From: Mucilaginibacter sp. SJ
Lineage (GTDB): Bacteria; Bacteroidota; Bacteroidia; Sphingobacteriales; Sphingobacteriaceae
Reading direction: 5' to 3'
Assembly: GCF_028993635.1 (NCBI RefSeq)
Contig: NZ_CP118631.1
Location: 1,736,001-1,800,000, forward strand
DNA: 64,000 nucleotides
Shown: piece after piece, positions 37,360 to 45,228 of the stretch
Numbering within the stretch: the stretch's first letter is position 1
How the letters are laid out: each line of letters opens with the position of its first letter
Program-made: the position numbers and the translations under genes
Notes under the pieces: model-generated
Databases searched by the model: none
What the model was told of the DNA's origin: nothing
Seen by the model: the letters and a program-made list of their open reading frames with translations, nothing else

Positions 37360-37728
37360 ATGTTAACTATGGCAAGAAATATACTCATAATTGAAGATGA
37401 CGCTGAAATTTTGCGGGTACTTGAAACAGTGCTCACCTTTCATGATTTTGAGGTTACCGGTCTTGACCGTACTGATGATATTATTGGTGCTGTAAAAGCG
37501 TACAACCCCGATCTGGTATTAACCGATTATATGCTGCCCGGCCTCAACGGCGGCCGCATTTGCCAGCTTATTAAAGGCAACGAAGATACCCGGCACATCC
37601 CGGTGATCCTGATCTCGGCTTACCATGAACAGGCTATTGCCCTGGTTAATTTTGGATATGATGCCTTTGTACCCAAGCCTTTTGATATAAATAAGCTGGT
37701 AAAAACCATTAACAGGTTTTTGAATTGA
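37360..37728 (+). CDS. Single-domain response regulator
   Basis: 122 residues, or 119 if translation begins at the second ATG (37369), which fits the usual family start MARNILIIEDDAEILRVLE better. A complete receiver domain: acidic pair EDD near the start, phospho-acceptor Asp in LVLTDYMLPGLNGG (about residue 53), and the conserved Lys in VPKPFDINKLVK. No output domain, so it is a CheY/Spo0F-like relay or a partner of an orphan kinase. The kinases at 25080 and 695 are candidates but not neighbours. Confidence 0.93.
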   Translation: MLTMARNILIIEDDAEILRVLETVLTFHDFEVTGLDRTDDIIGAVKAYNPDLVLTDYMLPGLNGGRICQLIKGNEDTRHIPVILISAYHEQAIALVNFGYDAFVPKPFDINKLVKTINRFLN

Positions 37729-37850
37729 TGAATAACTCAATTATTTAAAACTATCTTTTTCCAAAGGCGATACAATCGCAGTGTGAAAATTTTTAATTTA
37801 TCGTTTTTCAATCCGCATGTGGTTAAAGGCGATTGCCTGATTTCTCTATA

Positions 37851-37884
37851 CAAATCCGAAATCTCAAATTCGACATCCGAAATC
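37851..37884. repeat. Diverged copy of the gatttcgg repeat
   Basis: caaatccgaaatctcaaatt followed by cgacatccgaaatc: two ccgaaatc cores in the same spacing as in the repeats at 11391 and 37008, in inverted orientation. It lies 58 bp upstream of the helicase start. Confidence 0.5.
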
Positions 37885-37941
37885 CTTTCCCCTTTCGCCC
37901 CAAAACCTTAATTTCGCTGCTCAAGAAAAGAGGAAAAGATT

Positions 37942-40227
37942 TTGGATTACTTACAGGGATTAAACCCCGAACAAAGGGCAGCAGTTGAACAAATTGAAGG
38001 GCCGGTGATGATCATTGCCGGTGCGGGATCGGGCAAAACACGTGTTATTACCTATCGCGTAGCGCATTTGATACGCAAGGGTGTTGATTCGTTTAACATA
38101 CTGGTACTTACCTTTACCAACAAGGCCGCCCGCGAAATGCGCGAGCGTATCACCCATGTAGTTGGCGCCGAAGCTAAAAACATATGGATGGGAACCTTCC
38201 ACTCGGTATTTGCCAAAATTTTGCGGGTTGAGGCCGAAAAAATTGGCTATCCCAGCAACTTTACCATTTACGATACCGACGATAGCAAAAGTGTTTTAAG
38301 GGCCATTTTAAAAGAAATGAACCTTGACGATAAGCTGTACAATGTAAACTTTGTACTTAACCGCATTTCGGCATCAAAAAATAACCTGATCTCGTGGCAG
38401 GAATATAACAAGAACGAGCAGATCCAGGCCGACGACTTTTCGAGCGGCCGCGGGCAAATGGGCAAGATCTATGAGATGTATGCCACCCGTTGTTACCGTG
38501 CCGGCGCCATGGATTTTGACGATTTGCTTTACAAAACCAACGAACTGCTGAAACTGCATCCCGATGTGCTCAATAAATACCAGCACAAGTTTAAATACCT
38601 TATGGTTGATGAGTATCAGGATACCAACTTTTCGCAATACCTGATTGTTAAAAAGCTTGCTGCTGTTAACGAAAACCTGTGCGTAGTAGGTGATGACGCC
38701 CAAAGTATCTATGCTTTCCGCGGTGCCAACATTCAGAATATCTTAAACTTTGAAAAGGATTATCCCGATCTGAAAGTGTTTAAGCTGGAGCAAAACTACC
38801 GCTCAACCCAAAATATTGTGAATGTAGCCAACAGCATCATCCGCAATAATAAAGACCAGCTTAAAAAGAATGTGTTCTCCGAAAAAGAATCGGGCGATAA
38901 GATCAAAGTGATGCGGGCCTTCAGCGATAACGAGGAAGGCAAAATAGTAGCCGAAGCTATTATGCAGGACCGCAGCTCAAACGGGCTTAAATGGTCGGCG
39001 TTTGCTATCCTTTACCGCACCAATGCGCAATCTCGTTCTATGGAGGAGGCCTTACGCAAACTGGGTATCCCATATAAAATATATGGCGGGCTTTCGTTTT
39101 ATCAGCGCAAGGAAATTAAGGACCTGATAGCTTATTTCAGGCTCACCTTTAACCCTAATGATGAAGAAGCTTTAAAACGCGTTATCAATTACCCTAAACG
39201 GGGTATTGGCGATACCTCGGTTGATAAGATCATTGTAGCAGCCGATCAGCATGGTATAACGCCCTGGGAAGTTATTGTTGAGCCGGGCAAGTACCTCGAG
39301 GGCAAAATATCGGGGGCAGTATCCACTTTTGCTACCATGATCCAAAGCTTCCAGGTGCTGACCAAAACCAAATCGGCCTATGAGTCGGCTTTATATATCG
39401 CGCAGCATTCGGGTTTATTGAAGGACCTTTATGAAGATAAATCGGTAGAGGGGCTTAACCGTTACGAAAATATCCAGGAGCTTTTAAACGGGATCAAAGA
39501 GTTTTCGGAGCGGGAGGATATTGAAGAAAAAGGCCTTGATGTTTTCATGCAGGATGTAGCCCTGTTAACTAACGATGATAATGACAAAAATAAAGATGCC
39601 GATACGGTATCGCTCATGACCATCCACTCGTCAAAAGGGCTTGAGTTTCCGCAGGTTTATGTTGTAGGGCTGGAAGAGAACCTTTTCCCTTCGCAGATGT
39701 CGCTTAACTCACGCAGCGATCTGGAAGAAGAGCGCCGCTTGTTTTATGTAGCTGTTACCCGTGCCGAAAGCAAGCTCCATATCAGTTACGCCACCTCGCG
39801 TTTTAAGTTTGGAACATTGATTAATTGCGAGCCAAGCCGTTTTTTGGATGAAATTGATGCAAAATATCTTGAGCTCGACTATACCGCCAAACCTACTTCG
39901 GGCAATAATCCATTTTTTGATGATGAACGTAAAGCATGGAGCAGGGATAAACAGCCCGACACATTTTCGCGACCAAAACCGGCAGCTGCAGCACCGGTAA
40001 AAACCACTTCGATACTGGCCAAGGCGCATGTACCTTCAGCCAATTTCAAACCTTCTGATACATCCGGTTTACAAGTGGGCATGGAGGTTGAACACGAACG
40101 TTTTGGCTTCGGTAAAGTACTCGCTCTTGAGGGTAATAAGCCTGATATAAAAGCCACAATCTTCTTTAAGGAGATTGGTCAAAAGCAGTTGCTGTTAAAA
40201 TTTGCGAAACTTTACATAGTTCAATAA
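37942..40227 (+). CDS. UvrD/PcrA-type superfamily 1 DNA helicase
   Basis: 761 residues. The start is a TTG at 37942, giving the normal family N-terminus MDYLQGLNPEQRAAVEQ; there is no better in-frame ATG. Motif I AGAGSGKTRVITYRV (Walker A), motif Ia LTFTNKAAREMRERI, motif II KYLMVDEYQDTN, motif III VVGDDAQSIYAFRGA, motif IV QNYRSTQNIVNVAN, motif V TIHSSKGLEFPQVYVVGLEE, and motif VI FYVAVTRAESKLHISYA. A C-terminal PcrA-type tail ends VEHERFGFGKVLALEGNKPD, a Tudor-like fold contacting RNA polymerase in relatives. Roles: 3'-5' DNA unwinding, repair and replication restart. Confidence 0.95.
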   Translation: MDYLQGLNPEQRAAVEQIEGPVMIIAGAGSGKTRVITYRVAHLIRKGVDSFNILVLTFTNKAAREMRERITHVVGAEAKNIWMGTFHSVFAKILRVEAEKIGYPSNFTIYDTDDSKSVLRAILKEMNLDDKLYNVNFVLNRISASKNNLISWQEYNKNEQIQADDFSSGRGQMGKIYEMYATRCYRAGAMDFDDLLYKTNELLKLHPDVLNKYQHKFKYLMVDEYQDTNFSQYLIVKKLAAVNENLCVVGDDAQSIYAFRGANIQNILNFEKDYPDLKVFKLEQNYRSTQNIVNVANSIIRNNKDQLKKNVFSEKESGDKIKVMRAFSDNEEGKIVAEAIMQDRSSNGLKWSAFAILYRTNAQSRSMEEALRKLGIPYKIYGGLSFYQRKEIKDLIAYFRLTFNPNDEEALKRVINYPKRGIGDTSVDKIIVAADQHGITPWEVIVEPGKYLEGKISGAVSTFATMIQSFQVLTKTKSAYESALYIAQHSGLLKDLYEDKSVEGLNRYENIQELLNGIKEFSEREDIEEKGLDVFMQDVALLTNDDNDKNKDADTVSLMTIHSSKGLEFPQVYVVGLEENLFPSQMSLNSRSDLEEERRLFYVAVTRAESKLHISYATSRFKFGTLINCEPSRFLDEIDAKYLELDYTAKPTSGNNPFFDDERKAWSRDKQPDTFSRPKPAAAAPVKTTSILAKAHVPSANFKPSDTSGLQVGMEVEHERFGFGKVLALEGNKPDIKATIFFKEIGQKQLLLKFAKLYIVQ

Positions 40228-40288
40228 ACATAAACCAAGAGTTAAAATCCCTACTTTGAGGAATTGATTCCCCAAGCCTCACCACAGT

Positions 40289-40339
40289 CCATCATTAAAT
40301 CGCCTTAATAACACTAATTTAAAGGTAATTTAATGATGG
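40289..40339. repeat. Inverted repeat upstream of the XRE regulator
   Basis: Perfect 12-bp arms ccatcattaaat (40289-40300) and atttaatgatgg (40328-40339), 27 bp apart, lie between the helicase and the XRE gene. They could be an operator for the following HTH protein or a transcript hairpin after the helicase. Confidence 0.6.
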
Positions 40340-40394
40340 CATACCATTTGGATTGCATAAGTATCCCCTTTTCCTTAATTAATATTTAATTGAT

Positions 40395-40763
40395 ATGAGC
40401 GATACTATTAAAAAGAAAACAAACAAATCCGTTGGTAAAAACATCCGGGCATTACGCCATCAGCATGGATGGAGCCAGGAAGATGTGGCTAACCGTTTGG
40501 GCATCTCTATCCCCGCATTTTCAAAAATTGAAACAGGAGTAACCGATATAAACCTGTCGCGTCTTGAACAAATAGCCAATATTTTTGATGTAAACGTGGT
40601 GAATATACTGGCCCTCGATAATGAAGAAGCTGATATGAGACCGTCGAGTTTAAGCGTTGCACAGAAAAAACTGATAGATCGCGAATCAGAAATCGCCAGT
40701 TTACAGCGTAAGGTAATATTGCTTTATGAGGAGTTGCGCAATAAAGCCAGTGTAGCTATCTAA
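40395..40763 (+). CDS. XRE-family HTH transcriptional regulator
   Basis: 122 residues. A lambda-repressor-like HTH spans about residues 13-68: NIRALRHQHGWSQEDVANRL, GISIPAFSKIETGVTDI, NLSRLEQIANIFDVNVVNIL. The C-terminal 50 residues form a short coiled-coil (KKLIDRESEIASLQRKVILL), likely for dimerisation. Cytoplasmic DNA-binding protein. The upstream inverted repeat at 40289 may be its operator. No adjacent target is proven; the next genes are a small hypothetical and a convergent TPR protein. Confidence 0.92.
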   Translation: MSDTIKKKTNKSVGKNIRALRHQHGWSQEDVANRLGISIPAFSKIETGVTDINLSRLEQIANIFDVNVVNILALDNEEADMRPSSLSVAQKKLIDRESEIASLQRKVILLYEELRNKASVAI

Positions 40764-40983
40764 AAGTGTGCAGTAAACATTACAATTTACCGATAGTGTA
40801 CATTGTTTGCTTCGCATCAGTGTCCTGTTTCATCCGCTACATTAAATAGTAGTTAACAATATTTAACAAAAGGAAATTCAGATAAAAAAGCCTCCCATTG
40901 TATTGGCTAATTTATCCATAATGAGCGCTTTATACCGATTTTGGAGTAATAATTGTGGCATGCAGGTTACTAAAGCAAATTGT

Positions 40984-41283
40984 ATGTCAAATTATCTTAT
41001 TTCCATATCAAAAAACGAAACCTCGAGCGACGGTATCATCCATGATCCTAAAAGTAAGCTAAAAGTTAAGGCGTTTGATTTGCTGCGGGCACGTTTTAAA
41101 CCGAGTAAAGGCGAAGTAAGGTTTTTCGTAACTGCCGGCGATGAAACAACACTGGCTTTTGAAACACAGGGCTATAACAAACACAGACAGCTGCTGGTTT
41201 TACAAATGATATCGTGGTATTGTATTTACCTGGGGCTTATAGAAGCACAGATCCACTCCAGCCTGCCTGTACACTTTAGTTAA
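40984..41283 (+). CDS. Small hypothetical protein
   Basis: The frame opens at a TTG at 40903 (126 residues), with ATGs at 40921, 40960 and 40984. I choose 40984 (99 residues, MSNYLISISKNETSSDG) because the earlier residues look less protein-like, but this is uncertain. The product has no signal peptide or membrane segment; it contains KVKAFDLLRARFKPSKGEVR and LLVLQMISWYCIYLGLIEAQ. It is convergent with the TPR gene, 25 bp apart. Family not recognised. Confidence 0.5.
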   Translation: MSNYLISISKNETSSDGIIHDPKSKLKVKAFDLLRARFKPSKGEVRFFVTAGDETTLAFETQGYNKHRQLLVLQMISWYCIYLGLIEAQIHSSLPVHFS

Positions 41284-41308
41284 ACCGGGAGGAGAACCTG
41301 GCGCAGAG

Positions 41309-42739
41309 TTAAACTCTCGGCGGGTTATGCAGCATGTCGCTCATCTCGATGATCTTTTCATCAATTTCAGATACGCATTTATCCATCATATCCAAACATT
41401 CGGCCTGGTCAACCAGGCCTTCTTTTTCAAGGTTGATCAAACCGCGCAATGTAGCTATAGGCCCCCTGATTTGATGCGACAGATATGACGAATGCTCAGA
41501 AAGCTTTTTATTTTTTAACTGCAGATCCTTTGTACGTTCATCAATGATCTCCTCAAGATGATGATTTATCCTATCAAGATTATCTTTTTGCCGGGATACC
41601 TCACCATTTAGCAGTGTAAGCTGTGCATTGGTTTTGGCTTTACGTTTTACATTGCTGATCAGCAAACCAATTACTACAAGCATCAAACCCGCAACTACAG
41701 TTACTGCCCAAAATTTCGACCGGTCGTAAGCCTGGCGCTCTGCAATTCTTTCGTTCTCTTTCAGTTGTTCTTCCTGCCTGCGTTTGGCCTCAACCAGGTT
41801 CATTTGCGCCGATACGTTGGTTTTGTAAGTAACACTATCCTGGGTATATATTTCCCTTAACAAATTTACCGCCCGGGCGAAGTTCTTTTTGTTATATTCC
41901 AGTTCGTATGTAGTGTATTTATAATCGTAGTCAAGCTTAGGGTCCTTTACCAACTGTGTATAGGCGGTCCCCTCCTGCACCATCTTTTCCGCATTTTTAA
42001 AATCACCTTTTGTCATGTAAAGCGCTGCCAGCGTAAGGTCAACACTGGCTACCGACTCGTTCAGGTCACGTGCTTTTGCACCGGCATTAGCCTCCAACAG
42101 TAAACCCAGGGCCTTATCATAGTCCTTAAGTTTAAAATAAATAACACCACGGTTTTGCAAACATTGGATCAGATTTACTGAGTCGCTCAGTTTCTGAAAT
42201 ATGGGAAAACTTTTGTCATAAAACTTAAGCGCCATATACAGGTTATTTTTACGCGTGTAAACGTTGCCTATATTTAAATACAATGAGCCTACCAATTTGG
42301 TATCATTAATTTTTTGTGCTATCTCCAGCGATCGGTTAAGATACGTAAGTGAGCGTTCGTAGTCGTGGTCACGAAACAGGATGCCGATATTATTATAAAC
42401 CTTGGCCTCGCCCCTCAGGTTATTGTTGCGGGTAAAAGATGAAAGGGAGTTCAGATAGTTTTCAATAGCCTTTTCAGGCTGATCAAGATAGTATTTACCA
42501 ATACCTATAACACGGTAAGCTTCTGCAATACCATCAATATAATTGAGTTTGGTAGATAGCTTCAGCGCCTTGGTGGCATCTTCAACGGTTTGCTCCGGAT
42601 TTGTCAGCCTGTTTGAATAAGCGCTGGTATTTAGGCTTATTACCTCATTAGTATCTTTCGCAGCAACATCAATTATATCATTCGCGTATACCGACAGCGA
42701 TAATAAAAAGAATAATATGAATGTGCCGATTTTTTTCAT
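41309..42739 (-). CDS. TPR membrane protein with HisKA-like segment but no ATPase domain
   Basis: 476 residues. Signal peptide MKKIGTFILFFLLSLSVYA; periplasmic TPR repeats (about 50-330; AKVYNNIGILFRDHDYERSL, GSLYLNIGNVYTRKNNLYMA); one membrane segment (FWAVTVVAGLMLVVIGLLIS, about 350); a coiled-coil; then a dimerisation-helix segment with SHQIRGPIATLRGLINLEKE, which aligns with a HisKA H-box (His near 419). The protein ends about 55 residues later, with no HATPase domain. It therefore cannot autophosphorylate by itself. It could be a phosphotransfer protein or a receptor relaying to another kinase. It lies head-to-head with the DLGSAD peptide genes (569-bp gap). Confidence 0.85.
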   Translation of the reverse strand: MKKIGTFILFFLLSLSVYANDIIDVAAKDTNEVISLNTSAYSNRLTNPEQTVEDATKALKLSTKLNYIDGIAEAYRVIGIGKYYLDQPEKAIENYLNSLSSFTRNNNLRGEAKVYNNIGILFRDHDYERSLTYLNRSLEIAQKINDTKLVGSLYLNIGNVYTRKNNLYMALKFYDKSFPIFQKLSDSVNLIQCLQNRGVIYFKLKDYDKALGLLLEANAGAKARDLNESVASVDLTLAALYMTKGDFKNAEKMVQEGTAYTQLVKDPKLDYDYKYTTYELEYNKKNFARAVNLLREIYTQDSVTYKTNVSAQMNLVEAKRRQEEQLKENERIAERQAYDRSKFWAVTVVAGLMLVVIGLLISNVKRKAKTNAQLTLLNGEVSRQKDNLDRINHHLEEIIDERTKDLQLKNKKLSEHSSYLSHQIRGPIATLRGLINLEKEGLVDQAECLDMMDKCVSEIDEKIIEMSDMLHNPPRV

Positions 42740-43308
42740 TAAAACACTTCTACGTTCTGTTGGGGTGAAAGTTATAAAATAATGCTGAATTATATTTAAT
42801 GTTAAGAATAAAAAACGTTGTGGAAAATTATTTTCATATGTTTTTTCCTCCTATTAAAAACATATCTATATTTGCATTGTTAAATATCTGAAATACAATA
42901 TATTAAATACAAAAACATCCTATACAATATCACTCCAAACAAGAATGCAAGCAAATACAATAATATTGCAACATATATCTTGAGATTTACAATATAATTA
43001 TAGTTTGTATATCAAATAAATGAAATAATGTGAAAATCGTGCAATAAATTGTATACCATACAAGCGAGTAATCCGGATGATATTACATTTAAAATTAGTA
43101 ATTTAACGCCATAATTAACAGTGTAAAAATACGAAACAGAGAATCTTTTTTAAAATTTAAAACAAAACAGAGTTTTTAAAAAACAGAGAGTAAAATCAGA
43201 CTTTTAAAATATTTGTGATAAGCTTTAAATAAGCTTGACGGATTTTAATAAATATCAAATATCGTATTAATTTAAAAAATAGAATATTAAATACAATAAT
43301 TAATCAAT
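42740..43308. promoter_or_regulatory. Long AT-rich intergenic region between TPR sensor and peptide genes
   Basis: 569 bp, mostly A and T, with no ORF. A perfect TAnnTTTG box (tatatttg, 42867-42874) points toward the peptide genes, but no TTG is at the right distance. An operator-like AAGCTT-taaat-AAGCTT (43220-43236) lies 73 bp before the first peptide gene. Both divergent promoters must be here. A long untranslated leader is possible. Confidence 0.4.
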
Positions 43309-43470
43309 ATGAAAAAAGCAGTGTTTTTTGTACTCCTTACCATAGGCGCCGGAGTGCTCTCATCGTCATCAGTTTTGTCATCATCGGCAAAAAAAGACGT
43401 ACAGCCAACAGCTGTCAATTTCAACAAAACGCCGGCAGGTTTTAAACGCGACCTGGGAAGCGCCGACTGA
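43309..43470 (+). CDS. DLGSAD-tail exported small protein 1
   Basis: 53 residues, not on usual gene-length cut-offs. ATG at 43309. Signal peptide MKKAVFFVLLTIGAGVLSSS, then a Ser-rich stretch and a short linker (KKDVQPTAVNFNK), ending PAGFKRDLGSAD before TGA. The tail KRDLGSAD is identical to those of the next two genes and to every unit of the repeat protein at 43926. It is the first gene of a tandem set spaced 35-72 bp apart and likely cotranscribed. I do not recognise a described family; a peptide precursor is the best inference. Confidence 0.8.
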   Translation: MKKAVFFVLLTIGAGVLSSSSVLSSSAKKDVQPTAVNFNKTPAGFKRDLGSAD

Positions 43471-43521
43471 AATCCAATTAAATCATACAGAAAAATTCAA
43501 CATCGATAATATAACACGATC

Positions 43522-43665
43522 ATGAAAAAAATAATCACCATCGCTTTAGCAGTTCTGTTCACCGGGGCCATTTCATCCTGTAAAAAGGAAAGCCCAAAAG
43601 TTGAGTTTGCTAACCTTCACTTATTCACAACCGGTTACAAAAGAGACCTGGGAAGTGCTGACTGA
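43522..43665 (+). CDS. DLGSAD-tail small lipoprotein 2
   Basis: 47 residues. ATG at 43522. The leader MKKIITIALAVLFTGAISSC ends in a lipobox-like ISSC, so the mature form may be lipid-anchored through Cys. Linker KKESPKVEFANLHLF; tail TTGYKRDLGSAD, then TGA. Conserved tail shared with its neighbours; the linker is not. Follows gene 1 by 51 bp. Confidence 0.8.
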   Translation: MKKIITIALAVLFTGAISSCKKESPKVEFANLHLFTTGYKRDLGSAD

Positions 43666-43700
43666 TTTATCTATTCAAGATCAATAAAACATAAAACAAC

Positions 43701-43853
43701 ATGAAAAAATTCATCCTCATAACAACAGTAGTACTTAGTGCAGGTGCATTATCATCAGCTACAAACAAAAATGAAAACAAACCGAAAATGGTGGTTGCAC
43801 CAGTGAACTCGTTGACAACCGGTTTTAAAAGAGACTTAGGCAGCGCCGACTAA
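43701..43853 (+). CDS. DLGSAD-tail exported small protein 3
   Basis: 50 residues. ATG at 43701. Signal peptide MKKFILITTVVLSAGALSSA; Lys/Asn-rich linker (TNKNENKPKMVVAPVN); tail LTTGFKRDLGSAD, then TAA. The TTG-aromatic-KR context is shared with protein 2. Codons for the tail differ from those of proteins 1 and 2 (for example gacttaggcagc against gacctgggaagc), so the identity is held at protein level. Confidence 0.8.
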   Translation: MKKFILITTVVLSAGALSSATNKNENKPKMVVAPVNSLTTGFKRDLGSAD

Positions 43854-43925
43854 AAAACAGACAATAACAAACAAGAGATTTAATAAACAAAAAATATTTA
43901 CGTACCCCCCACATTAAAAAACATC

Positions 43926-44879
43926 ATGAAAAATTTAACACTAATAGCAACTTTAGCATTAAGCGCCATATTATCGACCGCCACATTAGCAAATGCCGCT
44001 AACGGCCCTCAACCAAAACGTGATTTAGGTTCTGCTGATGCTCGCGGTCCTCAACCAAAACGTGATCTTGGTTCCGCTGATTTTGCTCGTGGCCCTCAAC
44101 CAAAACGAGATCTTGGTTCCGCTGACTTCGCTCGTGGTCCTCAACCAAAAAGAGATTTAGGTTCTGCTGATTTTGCCCGTGGCCCTCAACCAAAACGTGA
44201 CTTAGGTTCTGCTGACTTCGCTCGTGGTCCTCAACCAAAAAGAGATTTAGGTTCTGCTGATTTCGCTTTCGGTCCTCAGCCAAAACGTGACTTAGGTTCT
44301 GCTGACTTCGCTTTCGGTCCTCAGCCAAAACGCGACTTAGGTTCTGCTGATTTCGCTTTCGGTCCTCAGCCAAAACGCGACTTAGGTTCTGCTGATTTCG
44401 CTTTCGGTCCTCAGCCAAAACGCGACTTAGGTTCTGCTGATTTCGCTTTCGGTCCTCAGCCAAAACGCGACCTTGGTTCTGCTGACTTCGCTTTCGGTCC
44501 TCAGCCAAAACGTGATCTTGGCTCTGCTGATTTCGCTATGTCTGGTCCTGGTCCGAAACGCGATTTGGGTTCTGCCGACTTCGCTATGTCTGGTCCTGGT
44601 CCGAAACGCGATTTAGGCTCTGCTGATTTCGCTATGTCTGGTCCTGGTCCAAAAAGAGATTTAGGCTCTGCTGATTTCGCTATGTCTGGCCCTGGTCCAA
44701 AAAGAGATTTAGGTTCTGCTGATTTCGCTATGTCTGGTCCTGGTCCAAAAAGAGATTTAGGTTCTGCTGATTTCGCAATGTCTGGTCCTGGTCCAAAAAG
44801 AGATTTAGGCTCTGCTGATTTCGCGATGTCTGGTCCTGGCCCAAAAAGAGATTTAGGTTCTGCTGATTTTATGGCATAA
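43926..44879 (+). CDS. Exported protein of 19 tandem PKRDLGSAD units
   Basis: 317 residues. Signal peptide MKNLTLIATLALSAILSTAT followed by LANAAN (AxA cleavage), then nothing but repeats. There are 12 units of GPQPKRDLGSAD with spacers AR, FAR, FAF or FAMS, and 7 of GPGPKRDLGSAD with spacer FAMS, the last ending FMA. Units are 14-16 residues; the core KRDLGSAD is invariant in all 19. It looks like a multicopy precursor with a dibasic KR before each copy, as in fungal pheromone precursors, but a repetitive surface or adhesive protein is also possible. No transmembrane segment, anchor or sorting domain is present at the C-terminus. Antisense frames here are artefacts of the repeat. Confidence 0.9.
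   Translation: MKNLTLIATLALSAILSTATLANAANGPQPKRDLGSADARGPQPKRDLGSADFARGPQPKRDLGSADFARGPQPKRDLGSADFARGPQPKRDLGSADFARGPQPKRDLGSADFAFGPQPKRDLGSADFAFGPQPKRDLGSADFAFGPQPKRDLGSADFAFGPQPKRDLGSADFAFGPQPKRDLGSADFAFGPQPKRDLGSADFAMSGPGPKRDLGSADFAMSGPGPKRDLGSADFAMSGPGPKRDLGSADFAMSGPGPKRDLGSADFAMSGPGPKRDLGSADFAMSGPGPKRDLGSADFAMSGPGPKRDLGSADFMA
44004..44876 (+). repeat. Tandem coding repeat: 42-, 45- and 48-bp units
   Basis: One 42-bp unit, ten 45-bp units (44046-44495), seven 48-bp units (44496-44831) and a final 45-bp unit. Three consecutive 45-bp units (the 8th-10th) are identical in DNA, while the first five differ at several third positions. This suggests recent local expansion under strong protein conservation. 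Confidence 0.92.
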
Positions 44880-44938
44880 TCACCAACTCTCCATTATAAA
44901 ATCATATGTTATAAACTAAAATTTGAATAGTTAACAAC

Positions 44939-45106
44939 ATGAAAAAATTCATCATTGCGGCAGCGGTTTTAATAGCTACAGGCCTTACCGCTGTATCATT
45001 AACTCATAGAGCGCCTAAACAGGAGGGTAAAATAAAAGTCGAGAAAGTTGAGTTCGCCACTAAGGCTGTTAATTCACCAAAATCAGATCTGGGCTCAGCA
45101 GATTGA
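44939..45106 (+). CDS. DLGSAD-tail exported small protein 4 (fifth gene of the set)
   Basis: 55 residues. ATG at 44939. Signal peptide MKKFIIAAAVLIATGLTAVS; basic linker (APKQEGKIKVEKVEFATK); tail NSPKSDLGSAD, then TGA. It is the only member in which the KR dibasic is replaced by KS, so it would not be cut by a Lys-Arg-specific protease after Arg. Follows the repeat gene by 59 bp. Confidence 0.78.
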   Translation: MKKFIIAAAVLIATGLTAVSLTHRAPKQEGKIKVEKVEFATKAVNSPKSDLGSAD

Positions 45107-45228
45107 TAACCAATTAGGGAATTATTGAATTGGTGAATTACTGGTTTTTGCGGTTAATTTCATTCACCAATAAACTAATGAACGAGTGAACCAATGAACT
45201 AACTATATTTGCTGCAAACAATAATATT

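Noticed and set aside
37360..37728. Response regulator as partner of the TPR kinase at 25080
   Set aside because: Ten kilobases and many unrelated genes lie between them; no evidence beyond both being orphans.
43999..44508. Minus-strand 169-residue open frame opposite the repeat gene
   Set aside because: It exists only because the 45-bp repeat is open on both strands; the plus strand has the signal peptide and the conserved DLGSAD motif.
44004..44876. Regular direct repeats considered as a CRISPR array
   Set aside because: Repeats are contiguous in-frame coding units with no unique spacers, and no cas genes are present.
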